Source of the DNA: UBA9715 sp964553375
GTDB taxonomy: Bacteria; Actinomycetota; Coriobacteriia; Coriobacteriales; Eggerthellaceae
NCBI GenBank assembly: GCA_964553375.1
Contig: CAZKKN010000041.1
Location: 1-14,437, forward strand
DNA: 14,437 nt
Reading direction: 5' to 3'
The position numbers and the translations under genes were made by a program. The notes beneath the pieces were generated by a model. It searched no databases and was not told the DNA's origin. It saw only the letters and a list, made by a program, of their open reading frames with translations. The stretch's first letter is position 1; every line of letters begins with the position of its first letter. Of the stretch, positions 1 through 6,091 are shown piece after piece.

Positions 1-1553
1 TGCGCGCCGTCGACGTCGGCGTCGGTCATGATGATGATGCGGTGGTAGCGCGCCTTGTCGGCGTCGAAGTCGTCGCCGATGTTCGTGCCGATAGCCGTGA
101 TGAGCGAGCTGATGGTGTCTGAGGAAAGCGAGCGGTGAAGGCCCGCGCGCTCCACGTTGAGGATCTTCCCGCGCAACGGCAGGATGGCCTGGTATTTGCG
201 ATCGCGGGCCTGCTTGGCCGAACCGCCGGCCGAGTCGCCCTCTACGATGAATATCTCGGAATCTTCCGGGTTCTTGGAGGAGCAGTCTGCCAGCTTGCCC
301 GGCAGGCTGAAGGAGTCCAGCACGCCCTTGCGCCGAGTGGCCTCGCGCGCCTTGCGGGCGGCCTCGCGCGCCTTCAGCGCTTGGGACGCCTTGTTCACGA
401 TGCGCTTGGCCGGGGCGGGATTCTCTTCCAAATACTCTGCAAGCCCCTTGGTCACCGCCGTTTGCACCAGACCGCGGATCTCCGTGTTGCCGAGCTTCGT
501 CTTGGTCTGGCCCTCGAACTGCGGGTCGTGGAGCTTCACGGAGATGATGGCCGCCAGCCCCTCGCGGGTGTCGTCGCCGGAGAGGTTGGAATCCTTCTCC
601 TTCAGCAATCCCTTGGAGCGCGCGTAATCGTTGATCGTGCGCGTTACGGCTTGCTTGAAGCCGTCAAGATGGGTGCCGCCCTCGGCGGTGTTGATGTTGT
701 TGGCGAACGCCATAACGCCGTTGGAGGAATAAGACGAGGTCCACTGCATGGCGATCTCCACGGTGCCGTCGTCGTTTTCCGCCTCGAAGTAGATGGGCTT
801 GTTCAGCGTTTCCTTGCCGGAATTGAGGTACTTCACGAAGTCCACGATGCCGCCATCGTATTTGAAGGTGACGACCCGCGGTTCCGCAGCCGGCTCGGAG
901 ATGAGGGCATTGGGATCGCTGCGCTCGTCGATGAGCTCGATCTTAAGCCCCTTATTCAAGAACGCTATCTCGCGGAAACGGGTCTGCAGGGTATCGAAGT
1001 CGTAGACGCAGGTCTCGGTGAACACCTCCGGGTCAGGCCAGAAGGTCACGGTAGTGCCGGACTTGCTCGATTTGCCGATCTGATGCAGCTTGTCGGTGGT
1101 CTTGCCCCGGGCGAAGGCAATCTCGTATTCTGCGCCGTCGCGGCGTACATCTACCACCACACGCTGTGACAGGGCGTTCACTACCGACACGCCCACGCCG
1201 TGGAGGCCGCCGGATACCTTGTAGCCGCTGCCGCCGAACTTGCCGCCGGCATGGAGGATGGTGAGCACCACCTCCACCGTGGGGATCTTCTCTTTCTTGT
1301 GCTTCTCCACAGGGATACCGCGACCGTTATCCACGCAGGTGATGGAGTTATCTGGATGGATGGTCACCTCGATCTTGTCGCAGTAGCCCGCCAGGGCCTC
1401 ATCCACAGCGTTATCCACCACCTCGTAGACCAGGTGGTGAAGCCCGCGGGGGCCGGTGGAGCCGATGTACATGCCGGGACGCTTGCGAACCGCTTCAAGC
1501 CCTTCCAGGACTTGGATTGCGTCGGCACCGTAATTCTCAGAACCTGCAGCCAC
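1..1553 (-). CDS. gyrB: DNA gyrase subunit B, partial (C-terminal end beyond window)
   Basis: ATPase subunit of DNA gyrase, which introduces negative supercoils with GyrA. About 517 codons are visible; the family is usually about 640 residues, so the last fifth lies off the left edge. In order one sees the GHKL ATPase (EVVDNAVDEAL, VDNGRGIPV, GGLHGVGVSVVNALS), the transducer with the QTKTKLGN loop, and the TOPRIM domain (EGDSAGGSA, then DADVDGA at the window edge). The chosen start is GTG at 1551-1553, with an AAGGAGA ribosome site at 1558-1564, five bases away. An in-frame ATG at 1581-1583 would add ten residues but has a poorer ribosome site. It is last in the leftward dnaN-recF-DUF721-gyrB series, 189 bp after the DUF721 stop, and has its own candidate promoter. 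Third codon positions are strikingly G/C rich compared with the genes right of dnaA. Confidence 0.97.
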   Translation of the reverse strand, partial: MAAGSENYGADAIQVLEGLEAVRKRPGMYIGSTGPRGLHHLVYEVVDNAVDEALAGYCDKIEVTIHPDNSITCVDNGRGIPVEKHKKEKIPTVEVVLTILHAGGKFGGSGYKVSGGLHGVGVSVVNALSQRVVVDVRRDGAEYEIAFARGKTTDKLHQIGKSSKSGTTVTFWPDPEVFTETCVYDFDTLQTRFREIAFLNKGLKIELIDERSDPNALISEPAAEPRVVTFKYDGGIVDFVKYLNSGKETLNKPIYFEAENDDGTVEIAMQWTSSYSSNGVMAFANNINTAEGGTHLDGFKQAVTRTINDYARSKGLLKEKDSNLSGDDTREGLAAIISVKLHDPQFEGQTKTKLGNTEIRGLVQTAVTKGLAEYLEENPAPAKRIVNKASQALKAREAARKAREATRRKGVLDSFSLPGKLADCSSKNPEDSEIFIVEGDSAGGSAKQARDRKYQAILPLRGKILNVERAGLHRSLSSDTISSLITAIGTNIGDDFDADKARYHRIIIMTDADVDGA

Positions 1554-1659
1554 GTGTTCTCCTTCTGTTCCGTTTTTTGGCATAGCTCTGCTCAAGACCG
1601 AAGATTGCGTGTCTTAAAGCAGAACAGCGTTAGCTTGTCTCGTGGATACGAACATCTGT

Positions 1660-1688
1660 ACTGTATCACGCTTAATTGATAGCGACAA
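1660..1688 (-). promoter_or_regulatory. candidate gyrB promoter
   Basis: On the minus strand TTGTCG (1683-1688) and TACAGT (1660-1665) are separated by exactly 17 bp, a sigma-70-like layout. It lies about 110 bp upstream of the gyrB start in the 189-bp gap after the DUF721 gene. The hexamers are imperfect, so this is a prediction from sequence only. Confidence 0.45.
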
Positions 1689-1742
1689 GCCACAGCAGTG
1701 AAAATTTTAGCATTTGAAGCACCTTAGAAGCGCTGCAAGATA

Positions 1743-2294
1743 CTAATTGGCGTTTTTTGCGGGATTGCAGGCTTTTTCGCCCTTTTTCCACTCCAAATCC
1801 GCTGTCATGGCTTTTTGGATGGCTTCTCGGAGCTTTTTGTCATCAACGACGGAAACCGTGTTGGAAACCTGGGCTTTTTCGTCAGAGTCCAGGGGGATGG
1901 ACGGGATAGGTTCGTCGGATTCCTGCTTGTCTTCTGTTAGATACGGGTGGTTTTTCTTATAGCTGGCCCGAGAGACGTAGATCTCGAATTCTTCTATGGG
2001 CTCGCCGAAGAGCTCGAGCAGCTTCAGCTTTATGAGCTCGCGCTGAGCATTGAGGTCGGCGGCGAAGATGCTCTCGTCCACATATACAATCAGCGTGCGC
2101 ACGCCGTCTTTGTCCATGATGTACACATTGTTGGTATGAGCCAAGAAAAGTGCGGCGGTTTGCCCATAGACTTTCTCCAGGGCCTCCTTATACCATTGGC
2201 GCACTTCCTGGGCGCGCATGTTGATGCGGGCAGCTTGGCTGTTGCCGCCCATGGCGGCGATGGCCTTCGCTATGTCGTTTCCCAGCTTGCCCAT
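1743..2294 (-). CDS. DUF721 / DciA-like protein, putative helicase-loading factor
   Basis: A 183-residue protein in the position, between recF and gyrB, where actinobacteria usually carry a DUF721 gene. The DUF721 family includes DciA, a factor that helps load the replicative helicase DnaB in bacteria without DnaC/DnaI-type loaders. The family-like core is at about residues 25-110: an R/Q-rich helix followed by an alternating region around LIVYVDESIFAADLNAQRELIKLKL, where a short beta strand leads into a helix. The C-terminal 70 residues are charged, probably disordered, and end in Lys/Asn/Ala-rich sequence. It starts 7 bases after the recF stop, with no strong ribosome site, so it is probably translated in coupling with recF. 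Assignment rests on position and fold pattern; the specific DciA function is inferred. Confidence 0.75.
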   Translation of the reverse strand: MGKLGNDIAKAIAAMGGNSQAARINMRAQEVRQWYKEALEKVYGQTAALFLAHTNNVYIMDKDGVRTLIVYVDESIFAADLNAQRELIKLKLLELFGEPIEEFEIYVSRASYKKNHPYLTEDKQESDEPIPSIPLDSDEKAQVSNTVSVVDDKKLREAIQKAMTADLEWKKGEKACNPAKNAN

Positions 2295-2301
2295 GGTGCC
2301 A

Positions 2302-3477
2302 CTATAGCCTTATCACCTGTGCCCGCGCCAGCAGGCTTTCGTTGAAACCGGAGAGGTCCGTGGCGGTGATGAACGTTTGGGTGTCGTCGGTCACGAAGCG
2401 CACGAGCATGTCCCGACGGGTGGCATCGAGCTCGGACATCACATCGTCTAGCAACAGCACCGGGCTGGCACCGGTGCTTTGGCGCACCGTTTCCACCTCG
2501 GCGAGCTTCCAGGCAAGCACCAAACTGCGCTGCTGGCCTTGGCTTGCGAAAAGCGAGGCGTCGCGACCGGCGAGGCTGAAGAAGATCTTGTCGTTATGGG
2601 GGCCCACCAAGCTGCGTTTGCGTGCCAGCTCCTGAGGACCGAAACGCTCCAGGGCCTGGACCATCTTCGCGCGCACTTCTTCGCGGTGGGGAACGTGCTC
2701 ACTTGAAAGGTCAACCTCCCCTTCTTCGGCCAGGTGCTGCCAAGAGGCCTGATAGCTTCCTTGCAAGGGTTCTTGGCGACCTTCCGCCACCGGCTCGCCT
2801 TCGCCAGGGGCGCTTTCCCCATCTTGGGCGATGACGCTGTAATTGCTGGCGATCAAGGGCATGAGCCGCTGCATCAGAGCCACCCGATAGCAGAAGAGCT
2901 GAGAGCCGCAGGTGAGCAGCGTTTCGTTGATGCTCTCGATGAGCGAAGGGGACGCTTCGTCTTTCAGAAGGCGATTCTTGTAACGAATGACCTTCTCGTA
3001 GTCTTTGCGCACCACATAATAGTTAGCGGAAAGCTGCAACCCCAGGTTGTCCAGCGCATCGCGCCTCATGCTGGAAGAGCGCTTGACCAGCTGCAGGTCG
3101 TCGGGGGTGAAGGCCACAGAAGGCAGCATGCCGCGGATGTCGGCGGTCTTTTTCGCCTTGCCGTTCACGCGATAGCTCTTCTTACCCGGCTCCAACGATA
3201 ATTCGGTGGTGAGGAGCCTGTTCTCATCGGAAAGCTCTGCGCAGATCAACGCGGATTCCGCAGAATCTGACACGAATTGGACGATCTGCCCCGCGCGAAA
3301 CGACTGAGTGGAAGTCACCAGGGCGATAGCCTCCAGGATGTTGGTCTTCCCCACCCCGTTTCTCCCTACAAATATAGTAAGGTTGCCAATGCCCTCCAAG
3401 GCGTAGTCGTGATAACTGCGGAAATCCCGCAGCCGCAAGCTGGTGAGACGCAGGGATTTATCGGGAGCTTCGGTCAT
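2302..3477 (-). CDS. recF: DNA replication and repair protein RecF
   Basis: SMC/ABC-type ATPase that binds gapped DNA and helps RecOR load RecA during recombinational repair and fork restart. The 391 residues include Walker A GRNGVGKT (38-45), the ABC signature region QGQQRS (313-318) and Walker B VLLLDDVMSELD (about 340-351), with a coiled/arm region between. The length is slightly above the usual 360-370, explained by a Gly/Glu-rich insert around 218-240. The ATG directly follows the dnaN TAA with no gap (TAAATG on the minus strand), so translation is very likely coupled to dnaN. There is no good ribosome site of its own. Confidence 0.96.
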   Translation of the reverse strand: MTEAPDKSLRLTSLRLRDFRSYHDYALEGIGNLTIFVGRNGVGKTNILEAIALVTSTQSFRAGQIVQFVSDSAESALICAELSDENRLLTTELSLEPGKKSYRVNGKAKKTADIRGMLPSVAFTPDDLQLVKRSSSMRRDALDNLGLQLSANYYVVRKDYEKVIRYKNRLLKDEASPSLIESINETLLTCGSQLFCYRVALMQRLMPLIASNYSVIAQDGESAPGEGEPVAEGRQEPLQGSYQASWQHLAEEGEVDLSSEHVPHREEVRAKMVQALERFGPQELARKRSLVGPHNDKIFFSLAGRDASLFASQGQQRSLVLAWKLAEVETVRQSTGASPVLLLDDVMSELDATRRDMLVRFVTDDTQTFITATDLSGFNESLLARAQVIRL

Positions 3478-4572
3478 TTAGAGGCGAACCGGCATGACCA
3501 GGTACAGGAAGTTCTCCCCTTCGGCCATGCTCTTCAAAACGCCGGGCTTCATGGCACCCAGAAGCTCAAAGGCCACATCCTTGGAATCCATGGAGGTCAG
3601 GCCGTCGGTGATGTAGTTACTCTTGAAGCCTATCTCCACATCTTCGCCTTCTATCTGGGCCTTTATGATCTCTTGAGTGGAACCGGCATCTTGGGTGGTG
3701 TTCAGCTGAATGGTCTGAGACGGCACATTGATGCTGAAGCGCACCTGGGACCCGCTTGTGTCCAGCAGCGAGGCGCGCTTCACCGCTGAGGCGAAGTTGC
3801 CGCGATCCACCACGCAACGGGTTTCATGCTCGGTGGGGATGAGCTGCTTGTAGTTGGGATATTTCCCCTCGATGCGGCGATTGATGAACACCGTATCGGC
3901 ATAGGAGACGATGACTTGATTCTCGGCCAAGGCGATTGCTATATCGCCACCCGTGCGGGGCAACCCTGCAAGATCCGCCACGAAGTCCCCCGGCAATACG
4001 GCGTTGAAATCCTCGGAAGCCTGCTCCAGAGGTTGTTCGGTCACTCCCAAACGATAGGAGTCCGTAGCCACGAGCTTCAAGCTGTTGTCTTCCACCTCTA
4101 TGAGCACGCCTGTCATGATCATGCGCGTCTCATCGCGGGATACGAAACGACACACCTTGCGGGCCATGGAGGAAAACGCCTCGAAGGGCACTTTGATCTG
4201 CTGTTCGGGATTAACCTGGGGGAAGCCCGGGAAATCCGCCGGGTCGAGGGTGCGGATGGAAAACGAGGAGGATTCGCAGGCGATCATTGCGCCTTCCTCA
4301 GTGGTCTCAACGAACACTGCGGCATCGGGCAGGCTCTTCACGATGTCGATGAAGTACTTACCGGGCAGCACCGTGGAGCCTTCGTCTTCCACCAAAGCCG
4401 CCGTGGTGTATTCCACAGACATCTCCAGATTAGTGGTTTGGAATTGCACCGAATCGCCCTTAGCCTCTACATATATTCCAGCAAGGATGGGCAGCGTTGC
4501 ACGTTGGGCCAGGCCCTTTTGCACAATAGTGAGCGCATTGAGCAGCTCGGATTGGTTGATGCTGAATTTCAT
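3478..4572 (-). CDS. dnaN: DNA polymerase III beta sliding clamp
   Basis: Ring-shaped processivity clamp of the replicative polymerase; a dimer of three-domain subunits encircles DNA. The 364 residues start with MKFSINQSELLNALTIVQKG, include the internal ADFPGFP segment typical of the family, and end in LVMPVRL, matching the family's conserved C-terminal M-P-(M/V)-R-L. The start is ATG at 4570-4572 with GGGAGG (4579-4584, minus strand) six bases upstream. It leads the leftward operon and abuts recF. Unusually, dnaA is not directly upstream on the same strand: the 664-bp region beyond the start leads to a divergent gene, and dnaA begins 1.5 kb away on the opposite strand. Confidence 0.97.
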   Translation of the reverse strand: MKFSINQSELLNALTIVQKGLAQRATLPILAGIYVEAKGDSVQFQTTNLEMSVEYTTAALVEDEGSTVLPGKYFIDIVKSLPDAAVFVETTEEGAMIACESSSFSIRTLDPADFPGFPQVNPEQQIKVPFEAFSSMARKVCRFVSRDETRMIMTGVLIEVEDNSLKLVATDSYRLGVTEQPLEQASEDFNAVLPGDFVADLAGLPRTGGDIAIALAENQVIVSYADTVFINRRIEGKYPNYKQLIPTEHETRCVVDRGNFASAVKRASLLDTSGSQVRFSINVPSQTIQLNTTQDAGSTQEIIKAQIEGEDVEIGFKSNYITDGLTSMDSKDVAFELLGAMKPGVLKSMAEGENFLYLVMPVRL

Positions 4573-4605
4573 GGGTCGCCTCCCGGGATAGATTCTGTAG
4601 CGCTC

Positions 4606-4611
4606 ATTATA
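4606..4611 (-). promoter_or_regulatory. candidate dnaN -10 element
   Basis: A consensus TATAAT on the minus strand, 34 bp upstream of the dnaN start and 22 bp upstream of its ribosome site. No convincing -35 is seen at 16-18 bp; instead there is a GC-rich hairpin (GGGGC at 4630-4634, GCCCC at 4642-4646) with CCCCAGCGGG repeated twice around it. The promoter may therefore depend on an activator. Confidence 0.4.
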
Positions 4612-4740
4612 GATGCTTCTTCCCCCAGCGGGGCTTGCAGCGCCCCAGCGGGTTATAAGGAGAGGTGGGGTTCCAGGAACGCGGAGATTTTCGAAAAAGA
4701 TGGAATTGAAAACATGTGTTCGGTTATGAATGGTGGAAAC

Positions 4741-4749
4741 TGTGGATAA
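4741..4749 (-). promoter_or_regulatory. DnaA box (perfect TTATCCACA)
   Basis: TGTGGATAA on the plus strand is the exact complement of the consensus DnaA box. It is immediately preceded by a poorer copy (GGTGGAAAC, 4732-4740). This is the only exact TTATCCACA I found in the non-coding parts of the window, and it lies about 170 bp upstream of the dnaN start. Confidence 0.75.
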
Positions 4750-4772
4750 CTGCCGTTTTGCCTGTATTGCGT

Positions 4773-4781
4773 TGTGGAAAA
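4773..4781 (-). promoter_or_regulatory. DnaA box (TTTTCCACA)
   Basis: TGTGGAAAA, the same box form that occurs twice at the dnaA promoter. It lies 32 bp from the perfect box at 4741 and in the same orientation, about three helical turns away. Confidence 0.6.
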
Positions 4782-5041
4782 CCCTTGTTAAAAGCGTTTG
4801 TCAACCCAAAATTCGAAAATATCCAAACTTGTTCCTCACCTGCGCTTACCAAAAACCGTTTCCCTGTACTAGCGTTGTGACCTGCTGAAACCTTGGGTAA
4901 CTTATTGTTAAATATAGCTAATTGAGTAGTTCGAAAAACACGACCTGGGGTTTTCATGGAAAAGTTACGAAAAGGTAACGTCACCCACCTGCGCATATGG
5001 TTTGTTTTCCCAGTTGGCGGGTTTTCAACAATTTTTGGCAG

Positions 5042-5083
5042 TTATTCACCGTTGGTTTTCCATCTTTTCCTGAGTTTTCCACT
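5042..5083 (+). promoter_or_regulatory. two degenerate DnaA boxes
   Basis: TTATTCACC (5042-5050) and TTTTCCACT (5075-5083) each differ from a DnaA box by one base at the last position. They lie on the strand opposite to the boxes at 4741 and 4773, so the two pairs face each other across about 260 bp. Confidence 0.45.
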
Positions 5084-5161
5084 TTTCCTGAACTAATTGT
5101 TAATAACTTTGAAAACCCCATTTCAATCTATTATTTGAATTCCAAAGATTCCTCGATGGAA

Positions 5162-5189
5162 TTCGAAAAGTGCGTTTATACTTTCGAAA
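5162..5189 (+). promoter_or_regulatory. candidate promoter/operator of the GHKL-wHTH gene
   Basis: A -10-like TATACT (5177-5182) lies between two TTCGAA cores at 5162-5167 and 5183-5188, exactly 21 bp or two helical turns apart. Together they form an inverted repeat TTCGAAA-13-TTTCGAA. No good -35 is visible. The layout suggests an operator that would block or recruit polymerase at this promoter. A third TTCGAAAA sits at 5221-5228, just upstream of the start codon. Confidence 0.35.
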
Positions 5190-5236
5190 TACTTGAAAAA
5201 CCGTGAAAAACAGTTGGGGATTCGAAAAACGCACCT

Positions 5237-6004
5237 ATGGCCGAGGCGGGATTAAAAGAAACGTTCGATTATGCCTTCGTGGGCGCTCCTGCCCGCGTAG
5301 CCCTCTATGACGATATGAAATCGACGCCGCGGGTAACGAAGATTGAGCCAGCGAAAACCCAAGACTATATTGAGAACCTCACCACCACGGTTTATGAGCA
5401 GAGCCGCCTTTTAGGGGGAAGCATCCCCTACAGCGTAATCCGTGAGGTATCGGAGAATTTCATCCATGCCCAGTTCCGCGAGATAGTGGTTTCCATCCTC
5501 GATGAGGGAAACACCATTCGCTTCGCCGATCAGGGACCGGGCATCCGAGAAAAGGAAAAGGCTACGCAGCCGGGCTTTTCTTCGGCAATCGAACCTATGA
5601 AAGACTACATCCGCGGTGTTGGATCGGGTTTTCCCATCGTGAAGGATTATCTTGACGACCGCAAAGGCTCAATCGTAATCGAGGATAATCTGGAAAGCGG
5701 CGCTGTAGTGACTATAAGCCTGGTGAAGAAACAGGAGAAAAGCGCTTCCAAATCCGAATCCCAAACGCAGCCGACCTCTTTCACCCCCCATATTCCGCTT
5801 TCCGATCGGGAGAGGACTTTCCTGCGCCTCATGCTGAAAGAGGGGGATTTGGGAGTGACCGAGTTCAACAAACTCACGGGTGTGGCACCTTCCTCTGTCC
5901 ACAACACCCTGCGAAAACTTGAGGAAGCGGGCTTGGTAGAGCACTCCTTAGGGAAGAAGCGTGCCCTTACCACCCTTGGCACTGACGTGGCTTCAACCCT
6001 CTAG
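5237..6004 (+). CDS. GHKL ATPase-winged helix fusion protein, function unknown
   Basis: I do not recognise a named gene. The 255 residues combine two domains. Residues about 40-163 form a GHKL (histidine-kinase/anti-sigma-like) ATP-binding domain: N box EVSENFIHA (70-78, with E73, N74, H77), G1 box DQGPG (98-102), and G2 loop GVGSGFPIVKDYL (127-139), ending in the IVIEDN and VVTISL strands. After a Lys/Ser/Gln-rich linker (164-186), residues 187-255 form a MarR/ArsR-like winged helix-turn-helix (LGVTEFNKLTGVAPSSVHNT, then LRKLEEAGLVEHS). There is no membrane segment and no phospho-acceptor His domain, so it is a cytoplasmic ATP sensor or kinase with putative DNA binding. The start is ATG 5237. 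There is no close ribosome site (GGGG at 5216-5219 is 17 bases away), so translation may be leaderless. It lies between dnaN (divergent) and dnaA (87 bp downstream, same strand). Confidence 0.85.
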   Translation: MAEAGLKETFDYAFVGAPARVALYDDMKSTPRVTKIEPAKTQDYIENLTTTVYEQSRLLGGSIPYSVIREVSENFIHAQFREIVVSILDEGNTIRFADQGPGIREKEKATQPGFSSAIEPMKDYIRGVGSGFPIVKDYLDDRKGSIVIEDNLESGAVVTISLVKKQEKSASKSESQTQPTSFTPHIPLSDRERTFLRLMLKEGDLGVTEFNKLTGVAPSSVHNTLRKLEEAGLVEHSLGKKRALTTLGTDVASTL

Positions 6005-6016
6005 GATTCTAAAAAG

Positions 6017-6072
6017 TTTTCCACAATTCCCATTTCATCGAGTATACTTTTCCATCCAGCCATTGTGGAAAA
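6017..6072 (+). promoter_or_regulatory. dnaA promoter with two inverted DnaA boxes
   Basis: A TATACT -10 lies at 6043-6048. TTTTCCACA (6017-6025, plus) overlaps where the -35 would be, and a second TTTTCCACA on the minus strand (TGTGGAAAA, 6064-6072) lies just past the likely transcription start. The two boxes face each other across the -10. This fits DnaA repressing its own gene, known in Bacillus and E. coli. No canonical -35 is present. Confidence 0.6.
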
Positions 6073-6091
6073 CGAGGATTCAGGGGTCAGG

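Larger units (their letters stand above)
4690..5228. repeat. cluster of six TTCGAAA(A) motifs
   Basis: TTCGAAAA occurs at 4690-4697, 4812-4819, 4930-4937, 5162-5169 and 5221-5228. The related TTTCGAAA is at 5182-5189. The first three are spaced 122 and 118 bp and the gap to the fourth is 232 bp. I saw TTCGAA only three more times in the window (near 6449, 6526 and 8577), all inside genes and without the A-tract. Each site has a palindromic TTCGAA core plus an A-tract, as expected of binding sites for a dimeric regulator. The binding protein is unknown. Confidence 0.6.
4573..5236. other. dnaN / GHKL-gene intergenic region, possible second origin lobe
   Basis: This 664-bp AT-rich region is where transcription switches from leftward to rightward, the pattern expected at a replication origin. 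It holds one perfect DnaA box, one TTTTCCACA box and two one-mismatch boxes. It also holds six TTCGAAA(A) motifs, AT-rich stretches near 4895-4935 and 5090-5145 with repeated TTGTTAA, an inverted repeat GTTAC-6-GTAAC, and four TTTTCC units spaced 8-10 bp. Short reading frames at 4724-4996 (minus) and 4997-5206 (plus) overlap these signals and have no ribosome sites, so they are not called as genes. Bipartite origins with DnaA-box clusters on both sides of dnaA are known in Bacillus and Helicobacter; this region may be the equivalent. Confidence 0.6.

Noticed and set aside
135..1169. 344-codon reading frame on the plus strand
   Set aside because: Antisense to gyrB, which has all its catalytic motifs; the frame arises from G/C-rich third positions.
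1581..1583. In-frame ATG as gyrB start
   Set aside because: Adds ten residues but lacks a good ribosome site; GTG 1553 has AAGGAGA at proper spacing. Not fully excluded.
3826..4749. 307-codon reading frame on the plus strand across dnaN and its upstream region
   Set aside because: Antisense to dnaN, no ribosome site, no recognisable domain.
4724..5206. Divergent pair of short frames (4724-4996 minus, 4997-5206 plus)
   Set aside because: No ribosome sites and no family resemblance; they overlap DnaA boxes and TTCGAAAA motifs.
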